From positions 10,903,501 to 10,967,500 of the forward strand of contig JAYKKT010000079.1 of NCBI GenBank assembly GCA_036023115.1: a stretch of 64,000 bases of DNA, read 5' to 3'. This stretch comes from Brasenia schreberi (taxonomy: Eukaryota > Streptophyta > Magnoliopsida > Nymphaeales > Cabombaceae). Below the pieces are notes generated by a model, which made no database searches, was not told where the DNA came from, and was given only the letters and a program-made list of their open reading frames with translations. Made by a program: the position numbers and the translations under genes. Positions 60,429 to 64,000 of the stretch are shown here, piece after piece (within the stretch, counting starts at the first letter, position 1; each line of letters opens with the position of its first letter).

Positions 60429-60623
60429 GGGTTGTTTGATTATGCGTTTGGCTTGCAAAACTGTCTTTGCATACCTAGTTCAAGCAACCCACCCAGTTGG
60501 CGGGCCTCCTAAATGAGTATGAACCAATATTTTACTATAAGATGAGGCCCACATTTGATTATGCGACTTGTTACTATAACAATTTTAGTTCTATAAGCTC
60601 AAGGCTCGTAATTAAACACGTCG
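60429..60623. mobile_element. Possible Tourist-like MITE
   Basis: The left end GGGTTGTTTGATTATG and the complement of the right end (TGTTTAATTACG) are similar. Both are flanked by TAA (60426-60428 and 60624-60626). The size of 195 bp and the three-base duplication fit PIF/Harbinger MITEs, but the inverted repeat is imperfect. Confidence 0.3.
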
Positions 60624-60626
60624 TAA

Positions 60627-63600
60627 GGTAATGATTGCTAAGGGACTAGTATTTATGACTACAAGAGACAAATTGTCTTTAACGAATGGAATGTGGTATC
60701 CCAAACTTCTATGCAAAAGGTTTAAAATAGATGTGGCCCCAAACTAGGTCAAAACTATGGTTTTCGTTAAGCCAAAAACCAACATTTTTCCTACCACTTC
60801 TCTTTTGAATTCTAGTCTTGTTACAAATGTGTCAAGCCCAATTCTGATTCCAAATGTTATTGGATCGCTTTTGTCTTGAGAAAATCTCTTAAAGAATTGT
60901 GTATACACACAAAAGATTTGATGATGGCTTCATTACGTTGAACAACTAGCCTCTCAAACAGGCATTCACCAACAAGTAATCCACTAAAACCCAACCTTCT
61001 CAACCCTCAACTGGATGGAGTTGCTCTACATAATCTATTAGTAAGGAAATGACCGTAATGCTTGACCTAATCTGCATGTCGGTTCTTTACGTTGGCTCAC
61101 ACACACTCGAGGGGGAAGAGGAAGACAACTTCCAAGGGTATTAGTCAACTCTTTAGAGATTCTAAACTCTAGAATACCACATAGTAAACCCTGATAAGGT
61201 CTTATATACATGAGGGATCAGTAATATATATGACTCTTAATCACATCATAACATAACTCATATGATTCTATGACAGTGTGACTCATAACCACAATAAACT
61301 AAACTCCTAACAAAACCAAGACTAATTCAAAATACCATGTCTCCAGGCCAAACTTTTGTGCATGCAAACTACAAACGGTGTCTCCATGTGCTTGATTGGC
61401 ATCTCCCTGTATACGTACTTAGTGAGTGTTCCCTATACACCCTATTCAATTGGCTCAAAAGTTGGATTTGTTGAACGTAGTCTTCTCTCTTTGTGTTTGT
61501 GTATGTCACACACACACATATGTATGTATATATATGTGTGCTCATATTGAAATATTTCGTAGACCTCTTCTATAATGTGTTTTTTGCCTTTTTTTCTTTC
61601 AACAATCTTGAACAAAACCTGAATGAGACACATGCTAATATTCTTGCACTAATGATAAGCTACATGCTTGAAAATTTTTAAGATAAGGTGGATGGAACAA
61701 GCATACATATGTAACTAAGTTCACTGAATGATAGCAGGAAAAAAGGGATCAACTTATCTGATGAACTCTAGCTCATCGTCTTGTAGTAAGAAGGAGATTA
61801 CTTTTCTTATATACTCCAACCCATCGTCATCATCTAGCTGGAAAAATCCTAGGTACTTCATAGGTATATCTTTCTATAGCCAAATTCATAATATTAGCTT
61901 AGAGGTTTCTATGGAAATCTGGGCTGTTTGAAATGTTTATGATGAGTACAAGATAATGCTATCGGAGGAAGCACGGTCCATCATCGCCCTCAATACCACC
62001 ATTGATAAAGTAGCTTATTGTTGCAATAGAACGAGCACCATTAAGATGATCTATATGTCACTTCTCCAGTCTACATGCCTCATGATGCAGTGAAACCTAT
62101 ATTTCTCACCCCTCTATAGCACATGGATCCAATATGTGACAAAATGATGGTAAATCCGATCGGACATGAGTTTAGGTCTGGTTAGACCCCACATCCAAAT
62201 CTATCTCAATTTTGCATCCAAGATGGGTTAATTTTGATTCAAACAAGAGCAATATGATTTACAACAACAACTGAATGAGTTTGAGTTAGCTTGGAGTCGA
62301 GTGGGATGTACATTCGGTTAATTAGTATTCAGATTTGTATTTCTTGATTTGGGCCTAAAGGTTATATTACCAAAATCCTATTTTTGGTTTCCCTAACAGA
62401 TGTTTGGCATCTCATTTTGATGAAGTGTCATTTCTAACTAATTAAACTTTAATGTTACAAAGTTCTTATCCTTGTTTAGTGAAAAAATTAAGAGGTTATG
62501 TAGATTTAAAGCATGAATTTATGCATTTGAACGTGGATCTCAAAGCATCTTGATTGAGGTACGTAGATAATCTTTTTCTTACTACATGCACGACAAGTGT
62601 TCCTTTATGTGACTTCACTGATTAATCTATGATATTATTGGAAATGTTTTGGAATATACATGTCCTACACCAAACTCTATGTGTGATACCATGACAACTT
62701 TCTTTCCCAGTTTATATATTCACTAACAAGATTCAATCCAACTTATTCTCTAATTATAGGAATGAGAAAGAAGAGACAACACCCTAAAAAATTTAAATGA
62801 ACCTATATAATCCCTTCATCTAAAAAAAAAGATATGCTAAATTTACATTTAACCATCTTGAATGTGTGCATTATGTAGAATGTGGGCTTCTCAACACATT
62901 TAGTTATGTAACCATCCTGAATGTATGCGTTAGTATCTTTTCGCAGTTTTGAGCTAACACGACATGCATGCCATGATGTATGATGTATGATTATAAACAA
63001 TGGCATAAAAACATAGTGGGCTGACCACCACTATCAACTATCATTTTGAATGCCAAAAATGGTGTATTCCCGTCAATCGCTATCCTGACCACCACTATCA
63101 ATTGGTCTGCCTCTATTAGGTGGATTGCCTTTCACTTGCTTAATGACAACAATTTTACCAAAAAAAGAAGAGATATGGAGAAAGTAGGACATAAAAAAGA
63201 AAACCACCCAAAAAAGATGTTTTTTTTGTTGGTTTTTGAAGCTATTAGTAGTAGGAATCAACCCAAACGGTCTCTCTAGGTTTCCTCTTGATTCAATCTT
63301 CGTCATTTTGATCATAAATGAAGATAAAAAAGAATGAGGCTTACTTTAAGAAAATCTGGTGAAACCCTCAATTTCAAGCTTCTCTCTTCCTTCTCGCAAC
63401 ATCTTTCTCTCTCTTACCCCTTTTATTTTACCAAGCTACATGCTGCAACCATTGCCCAAAGCTCTAACCTAGGAGCTCCCTACAATCAAGAAAGTGACTT
63501 GCAATCAGGCCCCATATAGTTCCTAGTTTCTCCCTACTCTACAAGATCCTCCTTTGTATGGATGAGCATGATTGTCACATATTCACTCCTATTATAAGAC

Positions 63601-64000
63601 TAAATATATGAGAAGATGAAGATGCAAGTGCTTTTACCTATCACTTTGCCTAATGAACAAAGACAAAAGAGTTAAGTATAATAGCTTAGCCCCCTTAGTA
63701 CCCTCATATATTTAGGCTCTCCAAGTACCTCATTGATTTACATGCTTCTAATGGATGTGAACTCCATGTGAACACTAACCTGAACACTATAAGACACATT
63801 TATTTTGCCTACAAATATAGCCTTTATCATGAATAAGACTAACCGTTCTATTGAAAATAGGTGCCCATTGGGACGTGATAGTTGTTAACTAGCTATACAA
63901 GATTGTGGTAAATGCTTGCATTTGAATTTATGAGTTGGTAATCAATTGGTATAGTTCATGTTTCTTTTTGTGGTAGTTATGCTTCTTGGGTACTTTGGAA
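60627..64000. other. No gene recognised
   Basis: AT-rich sequence with short frames only. GACCACCACTATCAA repeats at about 63022 and 63087. Confidence 0.35.

Overview
This window is nuclear DNA of a flowering plant. It is AT-rich and intron-bearing, with (GA)n and (TA)n microsatellites and remnants of Ty1/copia, RTE-type LINE, hAT and MULE elements. There is no operon, rRNA or tRNA gene, or CRISPR array. I cannot name the species.

The only gene that looks intact is an MLO-family seven-transmembrane protein gene on the minus strand, from the ATG at 33675 to the stop at 22616. I assembled it from 14 exons whose splice sites and phases all agree, giving 486 codons with no internal stop. The calmodulin-binding C-terminus resembles the AtMLO1 group. 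Immediately downstream lies a decayed tandem copy of its 3' end (about 19395-22030).

Layout. 1-4450: no gene; an LTR-like promoter stretch and a long stem-loop. 4455-10380: two internally deleted Ty1/copia copies in tandem, minus strand, with one LTR between them. 11216-14000: a broken hAT (DUF659 type) transposase gene. 14000-19390: no gene recognised. 19395-33820: decayed MLO 3' copy, the MLO gene and its putative promoter. 33820-37160: mostly no gene; a third copia fragment and an RTE fragment. 37164-48609: a stretch with matching inverted termini, probably an old DNA transposon, enclosing an RTE copy, three tandem 1.86-kb RTE-plus-flank units and a longer RTE copy that still has its endonuclease region. 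48620-52700: no gene; SINE-like pieces and an RTE tail. 52716-53952: a non-autonomous hAT element with terminal inverted repeats and an 8-bp target duplication. 54810-56690: a broken MULE/FAR1-type transposase gene. 56700-64000: no gene recognised; one possible small MITE.

The most informative observations are structural. CT/GA microsatellites sit at the 5' splice sites of five MLO introns. Very short RTE 3' tails are flanked by perfect 11-12 bp target duplications. One of those insertions has a matching empty site in the decayed MLO copy, so it came after the duplication. The RTE tandem array has a readable formation history. I found no clearly new multi-gene system. A coding-like stretch inside MLO intron 6 (27546-28693) is the main item I could not identify.
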